From: Desulfobulbaceae bacterium
GTDB lineage: Bacteria; Desulfobacterota; Desulfobulbia; Desulfobulbales; Desulfobulbaceae
NCBI GenBank assembly: GCA_023544645.1
Contig: JAMJFO010000024.1
Location: 1-47,568, forward strand
Direction of reading: 5' to 3'
Length of the DNA: 47,568 nt
Below are positions 39,575-47,100 of this stretch, in pieces. Each line of letters starts with the position of its first letter. Positions within the stretch are counted from its first letter, which is position 1. A program made the position numbers and the translations under genes. A model generated the notes under the pieces. The model worked only from the letters and a program-made list of their open reading frames with translations. It did no database searches and was not told where the DNA came from.

Positions 39575-40426
39575 CTACTTCAGCAGCAACACTTCCTGTT
39601 CCAGACCAACCCCCCAACGGTCCATCAATTCAACGATAACACGAACCTGAGGGTCATCGTTTTTCCTGAGCCTGGCGAGAACGGCGGTATTTTCGCTGAT
39701 GAGTTCTCTCTTGCCGTATCTAAACAATAAAGTCTCCAAGTCAGGCGGAATGTAAACTTCTGTCCTGCCGGGACAAGCTGCTTTCAGACGCAAAAACTCA
39801 TCCAGGCCGACAGGATCATAGTCTCCGCAATGTATGATCCGGGCTTGTTGCATTGCCGGGGAGGCCAGCCAGTCAATAACTTTACTGCTCAGCCGCCCTT
39901 GGGCGTAAATGGCTATATCGGCCCCTATGTCAAGTTTTTCGAAATTCCAAAAAACTTCAAGATTTTCCACAAAGGCAATGATTCCCGAAAATCCCCACTG
40001 TGTTTCCCCATCGAGACGGAGAGAGGCAACGCCAGCCGTTTCTGTCCAGCCGGCAACCGGCAGGACCTTATTACCGAAGTGCAGCGTACTGTTATGAAAT
40101 CCACGCAACAAAACCGCAATCGGTTGAGCTTTCCGTGCTTTTTTTGAATCCCGCAACTCGGCTACGGCCCTGCTGCGGGATGATAATTTTTTATTAATTC
40201 CCTGCAGCCCGGATGGGTACGTTCTGGCAATAAATGATTCAAGAGCTTTTGCATCATGCAGAACTATCCGCCTTCCCCCTCCACTGGGTTCTGCCAGCAG
40301 AACTTCTGCATCATACAGACTCTGCAGGCGGGATCTGTCCCGAGCGCTCAACCGACTTTCTGCAAGATATCCTTGTGCCTGCAGCCGCATAAGTTTTTCT
40401 GCAAGGGAATCAACCGCCATCTTCAT
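39575..40426 (-). CDS. jetD: Wadjet JetD-like nuclease subunit (Toprim, DUF2220)
   Basis: This 283-residue protein is the nuclease of a Wadjet/MksG-type complex, which cuts closed circular DNA after loop extrusion. The Toprim-like catalytic core is visible as FVENLEVF (E154) and HCGDYDPVGLDEF (D202, D204). The DUF2220 C-terminus ends PPDLETLLFRYGKREL. I chose ATG 40426 (AAGGA four bases upstream), which overlaps the jetC end by 17 bases. A longer frame to 40756 only shadows jetC. It is shorter than the roughly 380-400 residues common for JetD, mainly at the N-terminal arm. Confidence 0.87.
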   Translation of the reverse strand: MKMAVDSLAEKLMRLQAQGYLAESRLSARDRSRLQSLYDAEVLLAEPSGGGRRIVLHDAKALESFIARTYPSGLQGINKKLSSRSRAVAELRDSKKARKAQPIAVLLRGFHNSTLHFGNKVLPVAGWTETAGVASLRLDGETQWGFSGIIAFVENLEVFWNFEKLDIGADIAIYAQGRLSSKVIDWLASPAMQQARIIHCGDYDPVGLDEFLRLKAACPGRTEVYIPPDLETLLFRYGKRELISENTAVLARLRKNDDPQVRVIVELMDRWGVGLEQEVLLLK

Positions 40427-43115
40427 TTTTCCTTTCGATGCGCACCAGGGCGGTTTTCGGATCGAGCATGATCCGGCCCTTTTTTTCACGCAGAAAATAG
40501 AGTGAATCAGCAGCTTCCATTGCTTCAGGGCTTGCCAATACCGCGACAAATCCCATTTTCCGCGCTTCTTGAACAATTGCCGCCAGATTTTCCCGGTCAA
40601 GGCTGGAGGCTTCATCAAGATAGAAAGGTATGGTAACCTCTTTGTCTCCCAGCAGGCCTTTAAGGAGCAACAGATTAATAAGGACCTTGATGGTGATCGT
40701 CGTGCCGTTGGATTCAATGGAATCAAGGTGGGCGTAACGTCGGATTTGTCCATCAACGCTGGTTACCTCGAAATGCAGGTCAAAAAGATCGGCAAGTTCC
40801 ACACGCTGGTGCTTTTTGAGCAGATCACCCAGCTGGCTGTGTGCTTCGCTGACAGCAGCTTTGTCTGCAAACAGGGGGGAGATTTCAGCATCGACCATGG
40901 TTTTAATTCTTTTGGTCCATTCAGGATGCTCACGCAAGATGAGCCGTAGCCGTGCCAGGTTTGAAATAGAAATACGCCCCAGCCGGCGATTGAGTTCATC
41001 TATCCGGGTGATAAGCGTTTGCAGGTCCCGCTTCAGGCCTTTAAAGGAGCTCTGAAGACCTGCAACCAGGCTCTTCCAGAGTTCCTGAACAGCATTTTCC
41101 CGTTCTGCGATGGCCTCGATTTCGGCGCGAAGATTGGCCAGTGTGGCGGATTCGTCTTCTCCAAGATATTTATCATACGTGCGCTGATTAATACCTTGGA
41201 AATATTCGCTGAAGCGCTGCGAGATTTCGGATTGCTCTCTGCTTTTTTGCTCATACATCTCAAGAAGCGATTCAATGTCCCGGTCTTCATGGGCAAAGGA
41301 TTCAAGAGGCCATGAGGAATCCGGTTTGGACAGTTTCCTGAGCCTTTGCACAAGAGTGTCGCGCTTTGTTTCGATTGTTTTGAAAACTTGGCTAAGGGAG
41401 CGCTCTTCATCTCTCAGGGATGATTGCCGGTCCTTGAGCTGCTTTATTGTTCCATTCAGTTCTTCCAATTGATTATTGAGAGCACCTAAGGTTTTCTTAT
41501 TCTTTTCAAATTCAGGAAGATCTTTCTGGTAGTTTCTATAACGGGTCAGTCGATCGGCAATTTTCTGCCACTCTTTTTGCAGTTCCTGTTTTTTTCTTTT
41601 TGCCGGCTCAACATTTTCTGCAGCATCATAAAGCTGTTTCTCCCGGGCAAGAGCCTTTTTCTGCTCCTCAATACGTGTATCGAGTATATCGGCATCACGA
41701 TACGAAGAAATATCAGGCGGATTCAAGGAGGAGAGAACAAGGCGGATCCGGTGGTCATGATAAACGCCTTCCCGGACGTGTCCAAGGACATGTTCCAAGG
41801 TGTCCTTAATTTTTTGTTCATTCAGGAGTTCTATTTCATCTTCACCTTGTGTTAACCCCAATAAATCCGGGTTGATCAGCTTGAAAGCATTTTGTATATC
41901 TTCTTCGGGAAGCATCTGGAGGATCCTGACGGCGGCAAGACGGGAAAACTGGTCACGCTGCTTTTCAAGCCCTGACAATTCCGCCTGCATTCTGGATATC
42001 CTGGCTTGCATTTGAGGAAGGGAAATGTCAGATGCCTGCCCGAGAGATGCGTCGAGCTGTCCCAGCTTCATTTCCAACAGATTGCGCCTGGATTCTTCAA
42101 AATCGACCAGGTAATCTTGAAATTCTTCCGCACCCTTCTGGTGTCTTTCAATGGCGCCCAGGATTTTCCCAATGGACTGATTAACTTGTTGCTGTTCCCG
42201 GTCGCTTTCCTCGATCTTTTTGAAAATGGATTGTTTTTCATCTCTGAGCTGATCAAGGCGGTCTTTGATTTTCTTTTCCTGCCGGGAGAATCCATCCTCT
42301 TGAAGAGAATAGGCGTGAGAGATTTCCTGCCACAGTCCTGGAAGCAGGCGACGCAAACTGTCCCGTGCTGCTGCAAGTTCAAGAACACGCCGTACATCGT
42401 CGGCAATTGCTGTCAGTTCCATCAATTCCCTGGCTTCCCGGCAGACCTTGGTATATTGGCTTGAATACCCTATTTCCAGATCGATGGCACGTTGTTGAAA
42501 TTCACCCTGGTGGATTTCCAGAAGAAATTCTTTCAGTTCATTCTGGCGAAGATGGGCAAGGCGTAGCAGATTACCAAACACGGCGCGAAATCGTTCATAA
42601 TGATCGCGTTGTCGGATCGGCACCAATCCAAGGTTTATACCACGATTATCACCTAATCCAGTGAGGGCGGCTCGCAAATGGCGCGGTTCCAGCAAACGAA
42701 AATCCCTGGCAGCCAGACGGGATCGTATTTCATCCGAAGGGCGAATGCATCGCGCATCATCAAGATAATCGGCGGGATCATACATTCCCTGATAGGAATA
42801 ACGTTGAAATTCATAACCGCGGATGGGTCCCAATCCCTGGACGCCGACCACCTGGTAACCGGTCTGGGTCAAACATTCAAACAGAATGTAACTGTTCTGA
42901 TCGGGGAAGTAGTATTTTCTCGTTTCGGACATCTCCCGGGAAAAGTGCATACTGCGCTGGTCGTCGATGTAAAGAAACTGGAGAACGGCAATCAGTGAGG
43001 TTTTACCAACGTTGTTGGGGCCGATCAGATGCAGCGGATTGATTAATTCAATCTCGCCATAGTCGTATTTGCCGGAACGCACGAGTATCAGTCTTGATGG
43101 GCCGACGATGTTCAT
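40410..43115 (-). CDS. jetC: Wadjet JetC-like SMC ATPase
   Basis: This 901-residue MukB/MksB-like SMC protein has Walker A GPNNVGKTS at 32-40, followed by long charged coiled-coil arms (about 230-340 and 470-730). A second head half has the signature SNGTTITIKVLINLLLLKGLL and Walker B FYLDEASSLD (D834/E835). In Wadjet it is the ATP-driven loop-extruding motor that recognises plasmid-sized circles. It overlaps jetB by 4 bases (ATGA) and jetD by 17. It is shorter than the roughly 1,100 residues of many JetC proteins, with shorter arms. Confidence 0.9.
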   Translation of the reverse strand: MNIVGPSRLILVRSGKYDYGEIELINPLHLIGPNNVGKTSLIAVLQFLYIDDQRSMHFSREMSETRKYYFPDQNSYILFECLTQTGYQVVGVQGLGPIRGYEFQRYSYQGMYDPADYLDDARCIRPSDEIRSRLAARDFRLLEPRHLRAALTGLGDNRGINLGLVPIRQRDHYERFRAVFGNLLRLAHLRQNELKEFLLEIHQGEFQQRAIDLEIGYSSQYTKVCREARELMELTAIADDVRRVLELAAARDSLRRLLPGLWQEISHAYSLQEDGFSRQEKKIKDRLDQLRDEKQSIFKKIEESDREQQQVNQSIGKILGAIERHQKGAEEFQDYLVDFEESRRNLLEMKLGQLDASLGQASDISLPQMQARISRMQAELSGLEKQRDQFSRLAAVRILQMLPEEDIQNAFKLINPDLLGLTQGEDEIELLNEQKIKDTLEHVLGHVREGVYHDHRIRLVLSSLNPPDISSYRDADILDTRIEEQKKALAREKQLYDAAENVEPAKRKKQELQKEWQKIADRLTRYRNYQKDLPEFEKNKKTLGALNNQLEELNGTIKQLKDRQSSLRDEERSLSQVFKTIETKRDTLVQRLRKLSKPDSSWPLESFAHEDRDIESLLEMYEQKSREQSEISQRFSEYFQGINQRTYDKYLGEDESATLANLRAEIEAIAERENAVQELWKSLVAGLQSSFKGLKRDLQTLITRIDELNRRLGRISISNLARLRLILREHPEWTKRIKTMVDAEISPLFADKAAVSEAHSQLGDLLKKHQRVELADLFDLHFEVTSVDGQIRRYAHLDSIESNGTTITIKVLINLLLLKGLLGDKEVTIPFYLDEASSLDRENLAAIVQEARKMGFVAVLASPEAMEAADSLYFLREKKGRIMLDPKTALVRIERKNEDGG

Positions 43116-43663
43116 GTCTTTTGCTCCTCGGTCTGCGGAACCTCATGCTGTTTCAACATTTCCAGACAGAGGTCGAAGAAGCGATATGCCGGTGCGCGGA
43201 AACGGAATGTATTCTCCGTGAGGCGTTGGCAAAAACCGAAACGATCCAGTTGGCGCACAATGACACGTAAGCCGTCCTCATCAAGGATGCCGGATTCCTT
43301 GAGATACGCCCGAAAGCGGGCCGCCTTGAGATGAGGCAGATCGGGAATGGCAAAGGTCTGTGTCATGAGTGTGTCGACAATCGGTTGACCATTATCGGCG
43401 ATAGACTCGATGAGGATAAGAACGAACAACGCCATGCGGGAGGCTTGAGGACTCAGGCTGTCTTTGCCGCGGAAATAAAAAAAATCACGGGGATGCTGCT
43501 CCAGCCGGAAGCCGAGATGCTTGAAAAGATCATGATAGGCATCCAGATTCTCCCGCAGTGATAAATATGTCCCGCCGTCTTCGGCACATAGGTGCCGCCC
43601 TCGTCGTAGGGCATCGAAGATTTCACTAAGATACGGCAGCGCAAATGGACTATTTGGGCTCAT
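43112..43663 (-). CDS. jetB: Wadjet JetB-like accessory (MksE/DUF4194-like)
   Basis: This 183-residue protein matches the KITE-type subunit that bridges kleisin and SMC heads in MukE/MksE/JetB complexes. It is built of two winged-helix-like halves: LRENLDAYHDLFKHLGFRLEQHPRDFFYFRG, then a C-terminal half with ILDEDGLRVIVRQLDRFGFCQR. It overlaps jetA and jetC by 4 bases each, so the three are translationally coupled, and its place between kleisin and SMC is the expected one. Sequence identity to named families is weak by eye; the call rests strongly on the order. Confidence 0.82.
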   Translation of the reverse strand: MSPNSPFALPYLSEIFDALRRGRHLCAEDGGTYLSLRENLDAYHDLFKHLGFRLEQHPRDFFYFRGKDSLSPQASRMALFVLILIESIADNGQPIVDTLMTQTFAIPDLPHLKAARFRAYLKESGILDEDGLRVIVRQLDRFGFCQRLTENTFRFRAPAYRFFDLCLEMLKQHEVPQTEEQKT

Positions 43664-44877
43664 AGGCGTTTTCCTATTCGAAGAGGCCGAGCGACCAGGA
43701 AAATGTCGGAAAGAGCGTATCGCCGATCCTCCTCGGCAAACTGCATTTCCCCCGTATCACCAAGATAAATACGACCGTAAGCTCTCACCAGTTCTCCAGT
43801 GGTTGCTTCTGGATATTGCTCTAATAACCAGGCAATAAGGTCGGGAATCGGCAAGGAGGACTCCAAACGGGAATATAATTCTGACGACATAATGAACTCA
43901 TGGACTAATGTCTCATCAGCATCAGGGAGAGGTTCAGGAGCGGTTGGCTCATATCCGTGCACATCATGAAAAAACGCCTCCAAAGAGGTATCCGAAAAAG
44001 TCCCTTCGATCCTCCAAATCGGGATGGCAAACAAAGCATCAAGCTGCAGGCCTGCAAGTCCTGCACGGTCGATCCTTTCCAGGGCAAGGGATGCCCCACG
44101 CACCAACTCACTATCCCGTTTGAGAGAAACATAGAGGGGTTCCACCTCTCTCATGGATTCATAAAAATTTTCGGCTACTTCCCGGCGAAATCGCAGTAAC
44201 CGTGCCCGGCAGCGAGAAAATTCACGGTAAAGTGCACCGTCGAGGATAAAAGTTTTGCTGTTCGTCAGCAGACTGCGTTCTATGTCATCAAGGCTTGCAT
44301 CCATTGCCTTTTTTACATCGATCAAGTCACGCAGCGGCTCCAGGTGACGGCTCCAGAGTCGATTGATGATCTCAAAGCGCTCCCGAATACTACGTTGATC
44401 CCTATTGGATTTAAGCTTGAGAACCTCAGCAATGATTGCCTCGCGATTTGCGTGAGAATCCTGACGAATGCGTTCTATTACCTGTGAGATGTCAGTAAGC
44501 GCCCGTGCGGCCTGGTTGTTCAACTTCTGGAGAGATGCACCATCCAATTCGCTGCGCAGATCCTCCATATCAGTCAGATATCCTTGAATAACTTTGGCGG
44601 AAGTGAGTCGGTGTTCACGAAGAAGAAATGACAGAAGCGCACGAATTGGGGAGGTGAGCTCGAAGGTGGCGGTGGCATCAGGGACCGGCTCAATGATGCC
44701 GAGGGATATAAGTTGATTGATGACCGTTGCGGAGCTGGGATCACCTTCAGTGCGAGAAGCATCAATCAAATCCCGCAGATCCGCTTCTGTCAGCCCAGTG
44801 CTGCAGTAGAATAGATCGATCAGCAGAGAATAATGTCGACCTGCAAAACGGAAAAAACTTTGAGGATTTGTAGCCAT
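43660..44877 (-). CDS. jetA: Wadjet JetA-like kleisin (MukF/MksF-like)
   Basis: This frame encodes the first subunit of the operon. I chose ATG 44877, so that the protein (405 residues) starts MATNPQSFFRFAGRHYSLLIDLF, close to the family's FF..L.......Y...L.L opening. The frame stays open upstream to 45078, but that part runs into an IS256-family end and overlaps its transposase in another frame. A winged-helix region (about 20-110), a helical middle and a C-terminal winged-helix-like part fit a kleisin. The end overlaps jetB by 4 bases. An alternative ATG at 44946 is possible. No clear Shine-Dalgarno precedes 44877, so the start is uncertain. Confidence 0.78.
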   Translation of the reverse strand: MATNPQSFFRFAGRHYSLLIDLFYCSTGLTEADLRDLIDASRTEGDPSSATVINQLISLGIIEPVPDATATFELTSPIRALLSFLLREHRLTSAKVIQGYLTDMEDLRSELDGASLQKLNNQAARALTDISQVIERIRQDSHANREAIIAEVLKLKSNRDQRSIRERFEIINRLWSRHLEPLRDLIDVKKAMDASLDDIERSLLTNSKTFILDGALYREFSRCRARLLRFRREVAENFYESMREVEPLYVSLKRDSELVRGASLALERIDRAGLAGLQLDALFAIPIWRIEGTFSDTSLEAFFHDVHGYEPTAPEPLPDADETLVHEFIMSSELYSRLESSLPIPDLIAWLLEQYPEATTGELVRAYGRIYLGDTGEMQFAEEDRRYALSDIFLVARPLRIGKRL

Positions 44878-44959
44878 ACGATTGATTTGGTTTAAGCAAA
44901 AGGTAAAGGTAAAGTACCAGCCTTGTTCTCTTCGCACAAGGAACATAAGAACCTGATAT

Positions 44960-45658
44960 GGCCTTGTAAAAGATTTTGTGTAAACAGCTCCGTTGATCAT
45001 ATTGTTGGCATTCTGTCTTCGAAAATAATAGTAAATTGATTCAAGGATGATTTCCAGTTTCTTATCGGCATAGTCCATTTTTTCTCAATATTCTTCAGAG
45101 CCAGATAGAGCAGTTTCAGCATAGAATCATCATTTGGGAACGATCCCCGATTCTTCGTTACCTTCCGTAAAGACATGTTTACGGATTCAATAGCGTTGGG
45201 TGTATAAATTGCCTTGCGAATATCTGGCAGATAGGAAAACAGGGGGTAATCCGCTCCCGGTTCGCCGCCAGGATTTGCCGATCGAGGGATGGTTCTTGTT
45301 CCATTTTTCCTCGAACAGTTCAAGGTTCATCTCAGCTTCTTCAACCGTAGGAGCTTGATAAATGGCCTTCAGGTCGGCAGCGACCTCCTTGCGCTGTTTC
45401 CAGGAAATATAGTTCAGGGTATGTCGTACCATGTGAACCAGGCAAAGCTGAACCTGGGTATCTGAAAAAACGGTCTCACGCGCTTCAAGAAAACCTTTGA
45501 GGCCGTCAACGCAGGCGATAAAAATGTCCTGAACACCACGGTTCTTCAACTCGGTCACAACCTGCAGCCAGAACTTGGCACCCTCGGTCTCGGCAGTCCT
45601 CATGCCGAGAACTTCTTTAATCCCCTCAAGTTTGACACCAATGGCTAGGATTCTGTCG
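44960..45658 (-). pseudogene. Truncated, frameshifted IS256-family transposase remnant
   Basis: Two overlapping - strand frames match the C-terminal half of an IS256 (MULE-type) transposase. The first holds NRILAIGVKLEGIKEVLGM, DIFIACVDGLKGFLEA and VQLCLVHMVRHTLNYI. The second holds YLPDIRKAIYTPNAIESVN and LKNIEKKWTMPIRNW, ending at TAA 44997-44999. A frameshift near 45265-45290 separates them, and sequence before about 45658 no longer matches, so the N-terminal half is missing. Past the stop lies GCCTTGTAAAAGATTTTGTG (44961-44980), typical of an IS256-family terminal repeat. No matching repeat is seen at the other side. The element is dead, and its end lies about 80 bases before the jetA start. 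Confidence 0.82.
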
Positions 45659-46056
45659 GAGTTCGCCCCCCCAAAATGGGGCGGCCACTAACAGACTCCT
45701 AGAAAAGGAAGTGCTTGCAAGTCGTCAAATGAATGATTGAAGGCAAACTGACAGATGCGGTGAAACAAGAGATTAGTTACAGACCAAGGTTGTCGAGACG
45801 GCCGACAGTATTCAATTTGTGGTCATCGAGGAGATGAGAATAAGAATGACCTTATAGACATATTTCAGCCTTATAAAAGGTATTTCTTTCCTCTTGCGCG
45901 GTAGATATCCTTCCCAGTTTTCCGGCCTTTTTTTGGGCGCAATTTATAAGCAAAACACTGCCACTTGGAGCTAATTCATGCTAATTACAGCTAGAGATCA
46001 AGCAAAAAGAAACACGGGGAAACAACCAAGGGATCAACGACTTGCATGATTTTTAG
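45659..46056. other. Gene-poor junction region with an inverted repeat
   Basis: No complete gene is supported. At 45664-45683 CGCCCC and GGGGCG form a hairpin around CCCAAAAT, flanked by GGAGT (45658-45662) and ACTCC (45695-45699). This looks like an end or a junction of another mobile element at the exact place where the IS256 similarity stops. On the - strand a 33-codon open stretch at about 45888-45990 (YKLRPKKGRKTGKDIYR and so on) could be the tail of a lost basic protein such as an integrase, but it is too short to name. Confidence 0.4.
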
Positions 46057-46106
46057 TGGTGCCCCCGGCAGGAATCGAACCTGCGACACCAGGATTAGGA
46101 ATCCTC
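46057..46106 (-). tRNA. 3' half of tRNA-Arg (anticodon CCT), probable attachment site
   Basis: On the - strand the sequence carries anticodon loop TTCCTAA (CCT), a full T-arm GCAGG-TTCGAAT-CCTGC, acceptor half-strand CGGGGGC, discriminator A and encoded CCA (46057-46059 complement). The D-arm and 5' acceptor strand are missing: the expected 5' GCCCCCG does not occur upstream, and AT-rich DNA begins just past the anticodon stem. A tRNA that keeps only its anticodon-to-CCA part is the usual trace left by a tyrosine-integrase element at its far end. It is not a working tRNA gene. Confidence 0.75.
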
Positions 46107-46375
46107 GAACAATTCAATTATATCAAACAGATACATACATTAAGCGCAATTTTAGGCGCAATTCGATCGGAGTTAGTTTCTCACCCCTATCCTTATCGTT
46201 AATTTTGAGATATATCTCAAAATTCCCAAATATTAGCAGTACGAAATTTACTCCCTATCCCACATCAATAACCATCTAACACATAAAATCTGGATAGTCT
46301 GCAGATACAGTCCCCCAAGATTTCCCTGTATAAAATCCTCAGATACATCTTAATTCTTAAATATTGGAGGACATG
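46107..46375. other. AT-rich region before the ClpP-like gene
   Basis: About 270 bases have no gene. It contains two nearby GCGCAATT copies (46144-46163; another is at 45938-45945), a perfect 24-bp palindrome at 46201-46224, and a TATAAA at 46329-46334 without a good -35. The promoter of the ClpP-like gene should be here. Confidence 0.45.
46201..46224. promoter_or_regulatory. Perfect 24-bp palindrome, possible operator
   Basis: The 12-base half-site AATTTTGAGATA is followed directly by its exact reverse complement. There is no loop and no T-run, so a terminator is unlikely. A symmetric AT-rich site 150 bases before a gene start fits the binding site of a dimeric regulator or an element-specific recombination protein. 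Confidence 0.5.
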
Positions 46376-46939
46376 ATGGCTAAAAATAATGGTGACAGTA
46401 AAAATTCCCTTAGTGATTATGGCATTATCTATTTATCAGGAGAAATATCTACCAGCACATCGGAGAGCATCTGCAGAGACATTATTGAGTACAACATTAA
46501 GGGTGAGGTTGATCACATACAGATGATTATCAACTCACCAGGAGGATCCTGTCCTGCTGGCTTTGCGATTATTGATATTATGGAATGGTCCGCAATCCCT
46601 ATCTTCACAACCGGGCTTGGCATGATTGCCTCAATGGGTTTGCTGGTTTTTATGACAGGCAAAGCTGGTCGACGAGTTATTACCCCGAGAACATCTATTC
46701 TTTCACACCGCTTTTCTTCCATCTCAGCTGGCAACCATAGCCAACTGCTTGCGGGAAGAAAAGAGGAAGATCTGGAACACACCAGGATCGTTAATCATTA
46801 TCTGCAATACACATCAATAAAAGATCCGCAGGAACTTGAAGATAAACTTTTACGCGATGTAGATACTTGGTTGTCCGCTAATGAAGCAGTCAGCTATGGC
46901 ATTTGCGACGTTGTAGAGTCGGTAAAGATTAACTCTTAG
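46376..46939 (+). CDS. Orphan ClpP-like serine protease
   Basis: This 187-residue protein has the ClpP/crotonase-like fold and a complete catalytic triad: S86 in GMIASMGLL, H111 in TSILSHRF, and D163 in DVDTWLSANEAVSYG. The oxyanion strand INSPGGS (53-58) and the C-terminal SANEAVSYGICD also match. I chose ATG 46376, with GGAGG five bases upstream. It lacks the usual neighbours tig, clpX and lon and is more divergent than housekeeping ClpP. It lies next to the tRNA-Arg fragment and before a gene cut by an IS3 element, so it is probably mobile-element cargo. Whether it works with a Clp ATPase or alone is unknown. Confidence 0.88.
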   Translation: MAKNNGDSKNSLSDYGIIYLSGEISTSTSESICRDIIEYNIKGEVDHIQMIINSPGGSCPAGFAIIDIMEWSAIPIFTTGLGMIASMGLLVFMTGKAGRRVITPRTSILSHRFSSISAGNHSQLLAGRKEEDLEHTRIVNHYLQYTSIKDPQELEDKLLRDVDTWLSANEAVSYGICDVVESVKINS

Positions 46940-46962
46940 AAAGATCCCATACAGGTGACATC

Positions 46963-47100
46963 ATGATTAAAGAATGTATTTCATCGCATAAAAACCAATC
47001 AACAATGCTGAAGGATGGTGGATCAAGCGAACCTTCCTGCAGGCCATATTACAAAAACAACCTTGTGACCTGGTCAAGTAAAAATGGACACTTTTGTTAA
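46963..47100 (+). pseudogene. 5' stump of an unknown gene disrupted by the IS3-family element
   Basis: An ATG at 46963 with a strong ribosome site (AGGTGA, five bases upstream) begins 23 bases after the ClpP-like stop, as in an operon. The first 34 or so residues (MIKECISSHKNQSTMLKDGG and on) are unlike anything I recognise. From about 47065 the frame runs into the end of the IS3-family element and stops at 47098-47100. The natural continuation is presumably on the far side of the element, outside the window. It was probably the partner gene of the ClpP-like protease. Confidence 0.45.

Noticed and set aside
40427-40756. Upstream extension of jetD to 40756
   Set aside because: The extra 110 codons lie wholly inside jetC in another frame and have an atypical composition. 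A ribosome site precedes the ATG at 40426.
44878-45078. Upstream extension of jetA to 45078
   Set aside because: These 67 codons run through the IS256-family end and overlap the transposase in another frame. Family resemblance starts at the ATG at 44877.
46046-46279. Frame beginning MIFSGAPGRNRTCDTRIRNP
   Set aside because: The GRNRTCDTRIRNP-type peptide is the well-known false translation of the antisense strand of a tRNA. Here it covers the tRNA-Arg fragment.
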